Shown: positions 1 to 8,168 of the stretch, piece after piece
How the letters are laid out: each line of letters opens with the position of its first letter
Numbering within the stretch: position 1 is the first letter of the stretch
Source of the DNA: Roseococcus sp. SDR
Lineage (GTDB): Bacteria; Pseudomonadota; Alphaproteobacteria; Acetobacterales; Acetobacteraceae
Assembly (NCBI RefSeq): GCF_019083995.1
Contig: NZ_JAHRCU010000003.1
Span: 62,001 to 126,000, forward strand
Direction: 5' to 3'
Length of the DNA: 64,000 nt
Program-made: the position numbers and the translations under genes
The notes under the pieces: generated by a model
Database searches by the model: none
Told to the model about the DNA's origin: nothing
Seen by the model: only the letters and a program-made list of their open reading frames with translations

Positions 1-773
1 GCCACCTGCACACCCGGGCTCTCGCCCATGCGCTGCGCCGTCTCGCGCAGCAGCAAATCCGACCGCTCGCCGCGCAGCACAAGCACGGGGCGGCTCGCCA
101 CCGCGGGCCAGAGCGGCCAGAGGTCCACGTCGGTCAGTTCGCCCTGCATGGGCTCCATGATGGCGGGGTCATAGTGCAGCGCCACCTGCCCATCGGGCCG
201 CATGCGCGCGCTGTAATGCGCGAGATGCGCCCATTCGTCGTCGGAGAGCGGGCCGAAGGGCGCGTGCACCTGGCGCAGATAGGCCTCCAGCCCCGCGATA
301 TCGGCGAAGACGCGTGGCTCGCTCAGATAGGTGCGGATACGCTCCAGCGCGGCCACCGGCACGAAGGGACCGATGTCGTTGATGACGAAGCGCCGCATGT
401 TCAGCCCCGGCGTCGCGCAGACCCCCATGCCGATCAGCCCCCCCATCGAGGTGCCGACCCAGTCGAACTCACCGAGCGTCGTCAGCAGCGGCATCATCGC
501 CGCGATGTAGTTCGGCACGGCATAGAACCGTCCCTCGGGAAGCCAGCCCGAGAGCCCACGCCCCGGCACATCCAGGCAGATGACGCGCCGCCCCTGCCCT
601 GCCAGATGCCGCGCCAGCACGTCGAAGTCGCGCGCATTGCGCGTCAGCCCATGCACGCAGACCACGGGCCGGCCGGCGGCCGGGCCCCATTCCACCCAGC
701 GCAGCGGCACGGTGCGGCTCGCCGGCGTTCCCTCGAAGGGGCCGCTGACGGCACCGAAGCGGGGCCGCTCCAT
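1..773 (-). CDS. Alpha/beta hydrolase, C-terminus cut by window edge
   Basis: The N-terminal 257 codons of an alpha/beta hydrolase read leftward from an ATG at 773 (MERPRFGAV...) and run off the window. An oxyanion-type segment VCVHGLTRNARDF is followed by the nucleophile elbow GTSMGG, which supplies the expected Ser. The gene starts 2 bases after the stop of the CoA-transferase gene, so the two are almost certainly co-transcribed. The family hydrolyses esters, lactones or thioesters; the substrate cannot be read from the sequence. The catalytic Asp and His may lie in the missing part. Confidence 0.85.
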   Translation of the reverse strand, partial: MERPRFGAVSGPFEGTPASRTVPLRWVEWGPAAGRPVVCVHGLTRNARDFDVLARHLAGQGRRVICLDVPGRGLSGWLPEGRFYAVPNYIAAMMPLLTTLGEFDWVGTSMGGLIGMGVCATPGLNMRRFVINDIGPFVPVAALERIRTYLSEPRVFADIAGLEAYLRQVHAPFGPLSDDEWAHLAHYSARMRPDGQVALHYDPAIMEPMQGELTDVDLWPLWPAVASRPVLVLRGERSDLLLRETAQRMGESPGVQV

Positions 774-775
774 CC

Positions 776-1981
776 TCAGACGATCCCCTTCTCGCGCAGT
801 GCGGCGATCTCGGCGGCACTCATGCCGAGCAGCCCGCCGAGCACGCTCTCGCTGTGCTCGCCCAGCACCGGCGGCGGCGAACGATAATCGGGGGGCGTGG
901 CGGAGAGCTTCACGGGGTTGGCGATCACCTGGATCTCCTTCCCCGTCGCGTGCTGCATGGTTACAACCATGTCGCGCGCCTGCACATGCGGGTCGGCGAA
1001 GACATCCTTCAGCGTGTTGATCGGCCCGCAGCCGATCTTCAGCGCCTCCAGCGCCTCCACCCATTCGCTCGTCGTCTTGGACTTCATGACGGGCGTCAGG
1101 GTCTGGGTCACCAGGTCCCGGTTCGCGACGCGCTTCGGGTTGGTGGCGAAGCGCTCATCGGCCAGCAGGTGCTCGCAGCCGAAATTCCTGCAGAAGCGCT
1201 CGAAGGTCGGGTCATTGCCGACGGCGAGGATGAGGTAGCCATCCTTGGTCGGGAATTCCTGATAGGGGCTGATGTTCGGGTGCTGGTTGCCCAGGCGCGG
1301 CGGGTTCTCGCCCGTGGCCAGATAATTCATGCCCTGGTTGGCGAGCCAGGCCACATGCGTGTCCAGCATGCCGATGTCGATATGCTGCCCCTCGCCCGTG
1401 GCGTGGCGATGATTCACGGCCGCCAGGATGCCGATGCAGCCATAGAGGCCGGCAAACAGGTCAGCGACCGGCACGCCCGCCTTCTGCGGCGAGCCGCCGG
1501 GCTCGCCCGTCAGCGACATGATGCCGCCCATCGCCTGGATCAGCGCGTCATAGCCCGGGCGCGGCGCATAGGGGCCGGTCTGGCCGAAGCCGGTGATCGA
1601 GCAATAGATCAGGCGGGGGTACTTCGCCTTCAGCTGCTCATAACCCAGGCCATACTTGGCCAGCGCGCCGACCTTGAAGTTCTCGGCCAGGATGTCGCAA
1701 TGCTCCAGCAGCTTGTGCACCAGCGCCTGGCCCTCGGGCTTGGCGATGTCCACCGTGACGGACTGCTTGTTGCGGTTCACGCCGAGGAAATAGGCGCTCT
1801 CCTTCGTCTCGGGCCAGAAGGGCGGCGCGAAGCCGCGCGTGTCGTCGCCGCTGTCGGGCTTTTCAATCTTGATGATCTCGGCGCCGAGGTCGCCCAGCAT
1901 CTGCGTGCAGGTGGGCCCGGCAAGAACGCGGGTGAGGTCGAGAACGCGAAGGCCCTTCAGGGGCCCGGAAGGCTGGGACAT
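776..1981 (-). CDS. CaiB/BaiF family (class III) CoA-transferase
   Basis: A 401-residue class III CoA-transferase beginning MSQPSGPLKGLRVLDL. The family moves CoA between carboxylic acids (formyl-CoA:oxalate, carnitine, succinate types). Family signatures visible are LDLTRVLAGP near the N-terminus, the GYDALIQAMGG segment carrying the likely catalytic Asp, and VPVADLFAGLYG. The reading frame stays open upstream to 2098, but the ATG at 1981 has a GGAG site 6 bases before it and matches the family start. It heads an operon with the adjacent hydrolase. The substrate acid is unknown. Confidence 0.92.
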   Translation of the reverse strand: MSQPSGPLKGLRVLDLTRVLAGPTCTQMLGDLGAEIIKIEKPDSGDDTRGFAPPFWPETKESAYFLGVNRNKQSVTVDIAKPEGQALVHKLLEHCDILAENFKVGALAKYGLGYEQLKAKYPRLIYCSITGFGQTGPYAPRPGYDALIQAMGGIMSLTGEPGGSPQKAGVPVADLFAGLYGCIGILAAVNHRHATGEGQHIDIGMLDTHVAWLANQGMNYLATGENPPRLGNQHPNISPYQEFPTKDGYLILAVGNDPTFERFCRNFGCEHLLADERFATNPKRVANRDLVTQTLTPVMKSKTTSEWVEALEALKIGCGPINTLKDVFADPHVQARDMVVTMQHATGKEIQVIANPVKLSATPPDYRSPPPVLGEHSESVLGGLLGMSAAEIAALREKGIV

Positions 1982-2081
1982 GTGTTCGCTCCGTGCTCCG
2001 ATCGTGATTATGCGCCGCAGCGCGGCCGGGCAAGACGGGGCGCCTTGCGGCATGACGCGCGCGGCGTAGATTCCCCGGGCG

Positions 2082-2633
2082 ATGCTGGGACCGGTCATTC
2101 AACTCGATGGCGATTCATGCACCCCGGAGACGAGCATCGGGCATGCGCTGCGGCCGAGACTGGAAGCGCATGCCAGCGGCTGGACCAGCCAGCTGGAGCT
2201 TCTGCGCGCCGCGGGCGCCGAGCAGCTGAACCGCAACATCGCGCGCCGTGTCGCCATGCTGGAGCGCGCCGTCTCCACCGCGGAGGGAAGCATCGTCATC
2301 GCCCGCTCCTCCGGCGCGCGTGTCGCAACGCTGCTCGCCGCGCGCCGCCCGCTGCGGGCCGTCATCTGCCTGGGCTATCCCTTCCGCAAGCCCGGGCACC
2401 CGCCGGAGGCGGAGCGCACCGCCCACCTGGCCCAGCTGCCGACGCCGACGCTCATCCTGCAAGGCGTGCGGGACTCCTATGGCGGGCGGGACATTCTGCA
2501 GACCTACCCACTTTCACCCGCCATCAGGGTCGAGTTCGTGGAGGCCTGCCACAGGTTCCGCATCCCCGAAGAGCTCTGGGATGCGATCGCCGCGCGCATC
2601 CTGCGCTTCTGCGCCGCCCTGCCGCCTGCCTGA
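2082..2633 (+). CDS. Small alpha/beta hydrolase (KANL3/Tex30, dienelactone-hydrolase-like)
   Basis: An 183-residue protein resembling the short KANL3/Tex30-type alpha/beta hydrolases. It has a strand plus nucleophile-elbow-like segment (IVIARSSGARVA), then ICLGYPFRKPG, the strand-turn PTLILQGVRDSYGG, which would carry the acid, and a late His in EACHRF. The elbow reads ARSSGAR rather than a canonical GxSxG, as in other members of this group. The gene diverges from the CoA-transferase gene; their starts are about 100 bases apart and share the promoter region. No substrate can be assigned. Confidence 0.7.
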   Translation: MLGPVIQLDGDSCTPETSIGHALRPRLEAHASGWTSQLELLRAAGAEQLNRNIARRVAMLERAVSTAEGSIVIARSSGARVATLLAARRPLRAVICLGYPFRKPGHPPEAERTAHLAQLPTPTLILQGVRDSYGGRDILQTYPLSPAIRVEFVEACHRFRIPEELWDAIAARILRFCAALPPA

Positions 2634-2902
2634 GCCGCGGTCGTCCCCGGCGCGGCCCCTGCCAGGGCGTCGCGCGCTCGCCCCACCCCGCGCGGCGAGC
2701 TTCGCCCAGGGCTGTCGATCCTGCCGGATCAGGGCGCATCCCCAGCCGCCGCCTCGCGCGGCGTTTGCAGCTGGCCGGCACCCCTGCGGTTCAGCGCCGG
2801 CCCGATGACGCCCACAACCGGCCCGGGCTTGCTCCCTCCCCCCCATCCGGCGCATGGTCCGCCGCCAGTCGCCCAGCCGCCAGTCGCGAGAGGAACGCAC
2901 CG

Positions 2903-4414
2903 ATGCTCGACACGCCGCACCCCACCCCCGCCGCCCCCTGCCTGGACCAGCAGAAGCTGGCCACCGCCCTCTCCGGCCTGCACTTCATCGGCGGCCGCTA
3001 TGTACCGGCTGTCAGCGGCAAGACCTTCCCCGTGGTGAACCCGGCCACCGGCATCCAGGTGGCGACCGCCGCCGAGGGCGACGCGGCCGATGTGGACGCG
3101 GCCGTCCGTGATGCCGCCCGCGCCCAGAAGGAATGGGCCAAGGTTCCCGCCCGCAAGCGCGGCGCCCTCGTTCACCAGTGCGCCGCCCTGCTGAAGGAGC
3201 ACCAGGAGGAACTGGCGCGCCTCATCGCGCTCGAGACCGGCAAGGCGCTGCGCACCGAAAGCCGCGTCGAGGCCGGCGTGGTGGCCGATGTCTTCGAATT
3301 CTTCGGCGGCCTCGGCTCGGAGCTGAAGGGCGAGAGCGTGCCCTTCGCGCCCAACGTGCTGTCGGTCACGGTGCGCGAGCCGCTGGGCGTCGTCGGCGCG
3401 ATCATCCCGTGGAACGTGCCGATGCTGCTGATGGCGCTGAAGGTGGCGCCCGCACTGGTGGCCGGCAACACGGTCGTCGTGAAGTCGGCCGAGGAGGCGC
3501 CGCTCGCCGTGCTGCGCATCTGCGAGCTGATGAACCGCGTGCTGCCGCCCGGCTGCTTCAACATGGTGAGCGGCATGGGCCCGGAATGCGGCGCGCCGCT
3601 GGTCGAGCACCCGCTGGTGCGGAAAGTCACCTTCACCGGCTCGGTCGAGACCGGGAAGATCGTGGCCAAGGCCGCCTCGCAGAAGCTGGTGCCCGTGACG
3701 CTGGAGCTGGGCGGCAAGTCGCCCATGATCGTCTTCCAGGATTGCGACTTCGCAAAGACCGTCTCCGGCGCGCTGACCTCCATGCGCTTCACGCGCCAGG
3801 GCCAGTCCTGCACCGCCGCCAGCCGCATCTATGTCGAGCGCCCGATCTTCGACGCCTTCGTGGCCGAGATGAAGAAGGCGGTGGACGCCATGGTGATGGG
3901 CGATCCGCTGGATGAGAAGACCGATATCGGCACCATCATCAGCCAGGGCCAGTTCGAGAAGGTCCAGGCCTATATCGCCGAAGGCAAGGCGACGGCCGGC
4001 GCCACCGCGCATGAATGCAGCGCGATGCCGAGCGATCCCGCGCTGAAGAAGGGCCTCTTCCTGCGCCCGGTGATCTTCACCGGCCTCGATGGCAATTCCC
4101 GCCTGGTGAAGGAGGAGATCTTCGGCCCCGTCACCGTGATCCAGGCCTTCGACGACCCCGAGGCCGTGCTGGCCGAGGCGAATGACAGCGAATACGGCCT
4201 GGCCGCCTCGCTCTGGACCAACAACCTCAAGGTCGGCCTTGATCTGGCGCATCGCCTGGAGGCGGGCCTCGTGCAGATCAACCAGAACCTCGTGGTGCAG
4301 GCGAACCTCAGCTATGGCGGCGTGAAGTCGAGCGGCCTCGGCAAGGAGGCCTCGCTGGAGGCGATGCTCGAGCATTTCACCCACAAGAAGACCATCATGG
4401 TCAACATGGCATGA
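2903..4414 (+). CDS. NAD(P)-dependent aldehyde dehydrogenase
   Basis: A 503-residue member of the aldehyde dehydrogenase superfamily, which oxidises aldehydes to acids with NAD(P)+. The catalytic Glu sits in the VTLELGGKSP motif, the nucleophilic Cys in GQSCTAASR, and EEIFGPV lies near the C-terminus; all are intact. The frame is open far upstream, but the ATG at 2903 (MLDTPHPTP) fits the family length and follows a GAGAGGAAC ribosome site. Its stop overlaps the next start (ATGA at 4411). The last residues (YGGVKSSGLGKE) are of the betaine/benzaldehyde/gamma-aminobutyraldehyde type, but the substrate is not determinable. Confidence 0.95.
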   Translation: MLDTPHPTPAAPCLDQQKLATALSGLHFIGGRYVPAVSGKTFPVVNPATGIQVATAAEGDAADVDAAVRDAARAQKEWAKVPARKRGALVHQCAALLKEHQEELARLIALETGKALRTESRVEAGVVADVFEFFGGLGSELKGESVPFAPNVLSVTVREPLGVVGAIIPWNVPMLLMALKVAPALVAGNTVVVKSAEEAPLAVLRICELMNRVLPPGCFNMVSGMGPECGAPLVEHPLVRKVTFTGSVETGKIVAKAASQKLVPVTLELGGKSPMIVFQDCDFAKTVSGALTSMRFTRQGQSCTAASRIYVERPIFDAFVAEMKKAVDAMVMGDPLDEKTDIGTIISQGQFEKVQAYIAEGKATAGATAHECSAMPSDPALKKGLFLRPVIFTGLDGNSRLVKEEIFGPVTVIQAFDDPEAVLAEANDSEYGLAASLWTNNLKVGLDLAHRLEAGLVQINQNLVVQANLSYGGVKSSGLGKEASLEAMLEHFTHKKTIMVNMA

Positions 4415-4983
4415 GCCTCGACCTCAGCGCCAAGACCACGGCGGAGCTGAAGGCGCTGCTGTCCAATGCGGAAGCGGTGCTGGCCGGCGCCAATACCAAG
4501 CTGCATGCCCGCGCGGAGGAATTCCGCGCGGCGGCGGAGGCGGCGCTGGCTTCGCGGCGCGTGGCGCCCCCGGGCCAGCGTGCCGAGCCCGACCCGGCGC
4601 TCGACGCCGCCGTCGCCCGCATCAAGGCCGTGGCGGCCGAGGCGCTGAAGACGTTCGACCTGACGCCCGAGACGGCCAAGGCGCGCGGCATCACCACGCC
4701 GCATGCGCTGCTGGCCTCCAACGGCGCGCCCAAGACGGGCGGCGGGGTGCGCACCAAGAAGTTCCGCCGCTGCCCCTATATCTCCTACCGGGGGCCGGGC
4801 GGCATCGCGATGCTGCAATACGCCGTGCCGCCGGGCGAAGGGGCCGAGGGCTTCTGGTCGGGCGGCCTCGTCGCCGTCGGCAGCGCAGAGAGCAAGACCG
4901 GCTTTGATGCGGCGATGGAGCCGGACGCCGCCGTGGCCGCGTTCCTCAAGGCCCTCTCCGAACTGGCGCCCGCCCGTTCGTGA
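4411..4983 (+). CDS. Hypothetical protein coupled to aldehyde dehydrogenase
   Basis: A 190-residue protein I cannot assign to a characterised family. The first 100 residues are Ala/Glu/Lys-rich and probably helical (AELKALLSNAEAVLAGA). The C-terminal half has a compact segment (FRRCPYISYRGPGGIAMLQY) followed by a Gly-rich loop. There is no signal peptide or membrane segment. The start overlaps the aldehyde dehydrogenase stop by 4 bases and the stop overlaps the glycosyltransferase start, so it belongs to a three-gene operon. Codon use matches its neighbours, which supports a real gene. Confidence 0.75.
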   Translation: MSLDLSAKTTAELKALLSNAEAVLAGANTKLHARAEEFRAAAEAALASRRVAPPGQRAEPDPALDAAVARIKAVAAEALKTFDLTPETAKARGITTPHALLASNGAPKTGGGVRTKKFRRCPYISYRGPGGIAMLQYAVPPGEGAEGFWSGGLVAVGSAESKTGFDAAMEPDAAVAAFLKALSELAPARS

Positions 4984-5846
4984 CGGCGGAGGCGGCATGT
5001 TCCGTCGTGATCGTCGCCTACAACTCGGCGGCGCTGCTGCCGGGCTGCCTCGCCGCCATTCCGGCGGAATGCCCCGTCATCGTGGTGGACAATGCCTCGC
5101 CGGATGACAGCGCGGATGTCGCAGCCGCCGCGCGCCCCGCGGCGCGCGTGATCCGTGCGGGGCGCAACCTGGGCTTCGGGCCCGGCGCCAATCTCGGGTT
5201 CGCCGAGGTCACCACCGAATTCGGCCTTCTCCTCAACGCCGATGCGACGCTGGAGCCCGACACCATCGCGGGCCTCGTCGCCGCCGCGCGGCGCTACCCG
5301 GAGGCCGGGCTGCTCGCGCCCGAGGTGATCGCCGAGGAAGGCCATATGCAGTTCGGCCATGACCTGCCCTTCCGCCGCCTGCGGGGGCCGGTGGTGGAGC
5401 CGGTGGGCGATGCCTGCTGCTGGTATGTCGGCGGCTCCGCCATGTTCCTGCGCATGTCGGCCTTCCGGGCGATCGGCGGCTTCGACCCGGAGATCTTCCT
5501 CTATTTCGAAGATGACGACATCTGCCTGCGCATGCGCGCGGCCGGCCATGCGCTGGTGCATGTGGCGGGCGTGCGGGTGCGGCATCTGGGCGGCGCGAGT
5601 TCCGCCCCCGCGCCGCGCCTTTCGCATTGGAAGGCCTTCCACCAGGGCTGGTCCCGCCTGCATCTGGAGGCGAAACATCGCGGCCGCGCCGCCGCCTGGC
5701 GGCTGGCGCTCGCCGAATGGCCGGGCCTGGCACTCAAGGCCACGCTGCGCCGCGGCGATGCACGGCGGGAGAAATGGCAGGGCCGCGCGGCCGGGATCAT
5801 GGCCTGGATGCGCGGCCGGGCCGCCAGGGACATCCGGCTCGGCTGA
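4980..5846 (+). CDS. Family 2 glycosyltransferase (rhamnosyltransferase-like)
   Basis: A 288-residue GT-A fold family 2 glycosyltransferase. The N-terminal SVVIVAYNSAALL and VVDNASPDDSA segments form the nucleotide-sugar site. LLLNADATLEPD carries the DxD-like metal motif, and the acceptor region reads IFLYFEDDDICLR, typical of WbbL/RfbN-like rhamnosyltransferases. It should transfer a sugar from an NDP-sugar to a glycan or lipid acceptor at the cytoplasmic face. The start is GTG at 4980 overlapping the previous stop (GTGA); the nearby ATG at 4997 is out of frame. The sugar is unknown. Confidence 0.9.
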   Translation: MTAEAACSVVIVAYNSAALLPGCLAAIPAECPVIVVDNASPDDSADVAAAARPAARVIRAGRNLGFGPGANLGFAEVTTEFGLLLNADATLEPDTIAGLVAAARRYPEAGLLAPEVIAEEGHMQFGHDLPFRRLRGPVVEPVGDACCWYVGGSAMFLRMSAFRAIGGFDPEIFLYFEDDDICLRMRAAGHALVHVAGVRVRHLGGASSAPAPRLSHWKAFHQGWSRLHLEAKHRGRAAAWRLALAEWPGLALKATLRRGDARREKWQGRAAGIMAWMRGRAARDIRLG

Positions 5847-5855
5847 GGCTGCGCC

Positions 5856-6206
5856 TCACGCGTCCACGATCACCTCGAAGCCGCCGAAGATCATGCGGCT
5901 GCCATCAAAGGGCATCTGGTCCATGAAGCCCGAGGCGCGCCCTTCGGCGAAGACCTTCTGCATCCCTGCGTCGCGCGTCGCCTTGTCGGGCCAGGTGATC
6001 CAGGAGAACACCACCGTCTCCTCCGGCTTGCGCAGCACGGCCGTGTGCATGGAGTTCACCTTGCCCTCCGGCACGTCATCGCCCCAGGCCTCGACGAGCG
6101 AGAGCGCGCCATGCTTGCGGAACACCACCGCCGCCTCCTCGGCATGGCGGCGATAGGCCTCCTTGCCGTCGCTCGGCACCGCCAGCACGAAACCATCCAC
6201 ATACAT
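5856..6206 (-). CDS. DUF1428 family protein
   Basis: A 116-residue protein matching the DUF1428 (YbaA-like) family of small ferredoxin-like alpha/beta proteins of unknown function. It begins MYVDGFVLAVP and contains SWITWPDKATRDAGM and PFDGSRMIFGGFEVI, all family-typical. The ATG at 6206 is preceded by GGGGAGA and is preferred to the upstream in-frame start at 6221. It is the last of three leftward genes (VOC protein, AHSA1 protein, DUF1428) that diverge from a MarR regulator. Such genes often sit together as putative detoxification or stress units, an inference from context only. Confidence 0.88.
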   Translation of the reverse strand: MYVDGFVLAVPSDGKEAYRRHAEEAAVVFRKHGALSLVEAWGDDVPEGKVNSMHTAVLRKPEETVVFSWITWPDKATRDAGMQKVFAEGRASGFMDQMPFDGSRMIFGGFEVIVDA

Positions 6207-6244
6207 CGCTCGTCTCCCCACAGATGATGTTGCGGCCGCCGCCT

Positions 6245-6670
6245 TCAGCGCGCGGCCGGTTGCCCGACATGGGCCGCGAAATTGTCGAGGATCGCCTGCC
6301 AGCCCTCGCGCTGCATCTCGATGCTGTGCTGCGTCTCGGCGTCGAAGACCGTCGTGACGCGCGTGCCCTCGCCGCTTGGCGCGAAGGTGGTGCGCGCCCG
6401 GCGCCCATCGCCGAGAACGAGGGTCAGCGCGCGGCCGGGCTCCACCTCCTCATAGATGCCCTCGAAGTCGAAGCCGAAGCTGCCATCCTTCGCCTCCATG
6501 CGCGCCTTGTGGAGGCCGCCCACGCGCAAATCCACCTCGGCCGCGGGGCAGCACCAATCCGGGCTGGCGAAGTTCCAGCGCATGATGTCGGCGGGCGTGG
6601 TGAAGGCGGCCCAGGCGCGCTCGACGGGCGCGGCAACGACGGTCTCGACGGTGATCCGGGGTGCGGACAT
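6245..6670 (-). CDS. SRPBCC / AHSA1-like domain protein
   Basis: A 141-residue START-like (SRPBCC) protein of the Activator-of-Hsp90-ATPase-1-like group. It starts ITVETVVAAPVERAWAAFT, continues with MRWNFASPDWCCPAAEVDLRVGG split over two strands, and ends with an EGWQAILDNFAAHV helix, which matches the family from end to end. The fold makes a hydrophobic cavity for small ligands; no ligand is known here. The ATG at 6670 was chosen because upstream in-frame sequence overlaps the VOC gene. It lies in the three-gene leftward unit facing the MarR regulator. Confidence 0.88.
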   Translation of the reverse strand: MSAPRITVETVVAAPVERAWAAFTTPADIMRWNFASPDWCCPAAEVDLRVGGLHKARMEAKDGSFGFDFEGIYEEVEPGRALTLVLGDGRRARTTFAPSGEGTRVTTVFDAETQHSIEMQREGWQAILDNFAAHVGQPAAR

Positions 6671-6702
6671 GGGGCCTCCTGTGATGGGGTTTCGTGCCGG
6701 CC

Positions 6703-7188
6703 TCAGCCGCGCCGCGCGGCCTCGATGGCCGCGATGTCGATCTTGCGCATGGTCATCATCGCCTCGAAGACGCGCTTGGCCGCGGGGCCGCCGGCGGCGA
6801 TCGCCTCGGTGAGGACGCGCGGGGTGATCTGCCAGTTCACGCCCCAGCGGTCCTTGCACCAGCCGCAGGCGCTCTCCCTCCCGCCGTTTTCGAGGATGGC
6901 GTTCCAGTATCGGTCGGTCTCCGCCTGGTCCTCGGTCGCGATCTGGAAGGAGAAGGCCTCGCTCTGCGGGAAGACCGGGCCGCCATTGAGCCCGAGGCAG
7001 GGCAGGCCGGCCACGGTGAACTCCACCGTCAGCACGTCACCCGCTTGGCCGGAGGGATAATCGGCGGGGGCACGATGCACGGCGCCCACGCGGCTGTGGG
7101 GGAAGGTGGCGGCGTAGAAGCGCGCCGCCGCCTCTGCCTCGCGGTCGAACCACAGGCAGATGGTGTTCTTGGGGGTAGTGCCGCTCAT
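6703..7188 (-). CDS. VOC family (PhnB/3-demethylubiquinone methyltransferase-like) protein
   Basis: A 161-residue glyoxalase-fold (VOC) protein of the PhnB-like group. It begins with NTICLWFDREAEAAARFYAA and carries the family segments GLPCLGLNGGPVFPQSEAFS and CGWCKDRWGVNWQI. Members are often mis-annotated as ubiquinone methyltransferases; a metal-dependent or ligand-binding role is more likely. A GTG at 7194 gives two extra residues, and neither start has a strong ribosome site. It is the first gene of the leftward unit, so its promoter must lie in 7189-7334, shared with marR. Confidence 0.88.
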   Translation of the reverse strand: MSGTTPKNTICLWFDREAEAAARFYAATFPHSRVGAVHRAPADYPSGQAGDVLTVEFTVAGLPCLGLNGGPVFPQSEAFSFQIATEDQAETDRYWNAILENGGRESACGWCKDRWGVNWQITPRVLTEAIAAGGPAAKRVFEAMMTMRKIDIAAIEAARRG

Positions 7189-7311
7189 CGGCACGCCGCG
7201 CCCGGCAGCGGCGCCGGCTCATTCCTGGCGTGGGCCGATGGGTGGCTCATGCTGTCTCTCCCCAAAAATCTCGCCTGTCTGGCGGTTTGGCTCTGGCCTT
7301 GATCCATAAAT

Positions 7312-7323
7312 TTTGATATCAAA
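7312..7323. promoter_or_regulatory. Candidate MarR operator palindrome
   Basis: A perfect 12-base palindrome, TTTGATATCAAA, lies in an AT-rich island within otherwise about 70% GC DNA, 12 bases upstream of the MarR start codon. It sits in the only intergenic gap between marR and the divergent VOC gene. MarR dimers typically bind 16-20-base inverted repeats of this kind in shared promoters. Binding by the adjacent MarR protein is inferred. Confidence 0.6.
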
Positions 7324-7334
7324 TTACCTAGAAG

Positions 7335-7805
7335 ATGTCAAGCTTGGAAACTCTCCCCGCCGCCACGGTGCACCACATCCGTGACACCTGCCTGTGCCTT
7401 GCGGCGCAGCGGGCCGCGCGGGCACTCGCGCGGCGCTTCGACGAGGCGCTGCGGCCCTTCGGCCTCACCAACGGCCAATTCTCCCTCCTGGTTGCATTGA
7501 ACCAGGCCGAGCCGCCGCCGATCGGGCGGCTTGCGCCCTTCCTGGCGATGGATCCCTCGACGCTGACCGCCGCGGTCAAGCCGCTGGCGCGTCGGGGCTT
7601 GCTGCGCCTCATCCCCGATGCGACGGACCGGCGCTCCCGCCGCGTGCAGATCACGCCGGAGGGCGTGGCCCTGCTGCGCGAGGCGATCCCGGCCTGGCGC
7701 GCGGCGCATGCACGGCTGGATGCGGAACTTGGGCCCAGCACGGCGGAGGCGCTGCGGCGCGGCCTCGCCGAGATCCGCCCCCTCGCCGCCGATGGCGCGG
7801 CCTGA
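7335..7805 (+). CDS. MarR family transcriptional regulator
   Basis: A 156-residue winged-helix regulator. The MarR pattern is clear: an N-terminal dimerisation helix (RAARALARRFDEAL), the recognition-helix region (GRLAPFLAMDPSTLTAAVKPL), and the wing with the DxRxxR motif (DATDRRSRRVQITPEG). Early Cys residues (DTCLCLAA) might sense oxidants, as in OhrR-type members; this is speculation. It diverges from three small leftward genes and has a palindrome just before its start, so autorepression plus control of those genes is the simplest reading. Confidence 0.92.
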   Translation: MSSLETLPAATVHHIRDTCLCLAAQRAARALARRFDEALRPFGLTNGQFSLLVALNQAEPPPIGRLAPFLAMDPSTLTAAVKPLARRGLLRLIPDATDRRSRRVQITPEGVALLREAIPAWRAAHARLDAELGPSTAEALRRGLAEIRPLAADGAA

Positions 7806-7817
7806 GCCAGCCGGTGC

Positions 7818-8168
7818 TCAGCCCCGGGCCAGCACCCAGCCCAGCGCGAAGGCGGCGAGGCCGAGCCCCAGGCTCGCCAGCACATAGAGCGCGCCCTGCC
7901 ACGCCGCGCGCTCCCAGAGCAACGCCGCCTCCAGGCTGAAGGCCGAGAAGGTGGTGAAGCCGCCCAGCACGCCGGTGATCCAGAAGAGCCGCGCGGAGCC
8001 GCCAAGCCCCATCCCCGCCAGCACGCCGATCGCGCCGCTGCCCAGCACGTTCACGGCCAGCGTCCCCCAGGGGAAGGCATTGCCGAGCCAGGCCATGGCC
8101 AGCAGCGAGACGCCGTAGCGCCCCATCGAGCCGAGCGCGCCGCCCAGCGCCACCCAGAGGAAGTTCAT
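7818..8168 (-). CDS. crcB: Fluoride exporter CrcB/Fluc
   Basis: A 116-residue four-helix membrane protein of the Fluc family, which forms dual-topology dimeric fluoride channels in the inner membrane. Diagnostic segments are GGALGSMGRYG near the N-terminus, GTLAVNVLGSGAIG (the conserved Asn) and TGVLGGFTTFSAFS (the phenylalanine-box and Na+-site region). The ATG at 8168 overlaps the rarA stop by 4 bases, so it is translated from the rarA transcript. I see no room for a fluoride riboswitch directly upstream. A single crcB copy fits the homodimeric form. Confidence 0.95.
   Translation of the reverse strand: MNFLWVALGGALGSMGRYGVSLLAMAWLGNAFPWGTLAVNVLGSGAIGVLAGMGLGGSARLFWITGVLGGFTTFSAFSLEAALLWERAAWQGALYVLASLGLGLAAFALGWVLARG

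Noticed and set aside
854-4414. Very long open frames in several frames (for example about 1,180 codons running into the aldehyde dehydrogenase, and about 900 codons running into hflK)
   Set aside because: They arise from high GC content with few stops. Only the parts with family motifs are genes, and the upstream parts lie antisense to clear genes.
7818-8168. Fluoride riboswitch upstream of crcB
   Set aside because: The crcB start overlaps the rarA gene and I see no riboswitch-like structure in front of it.
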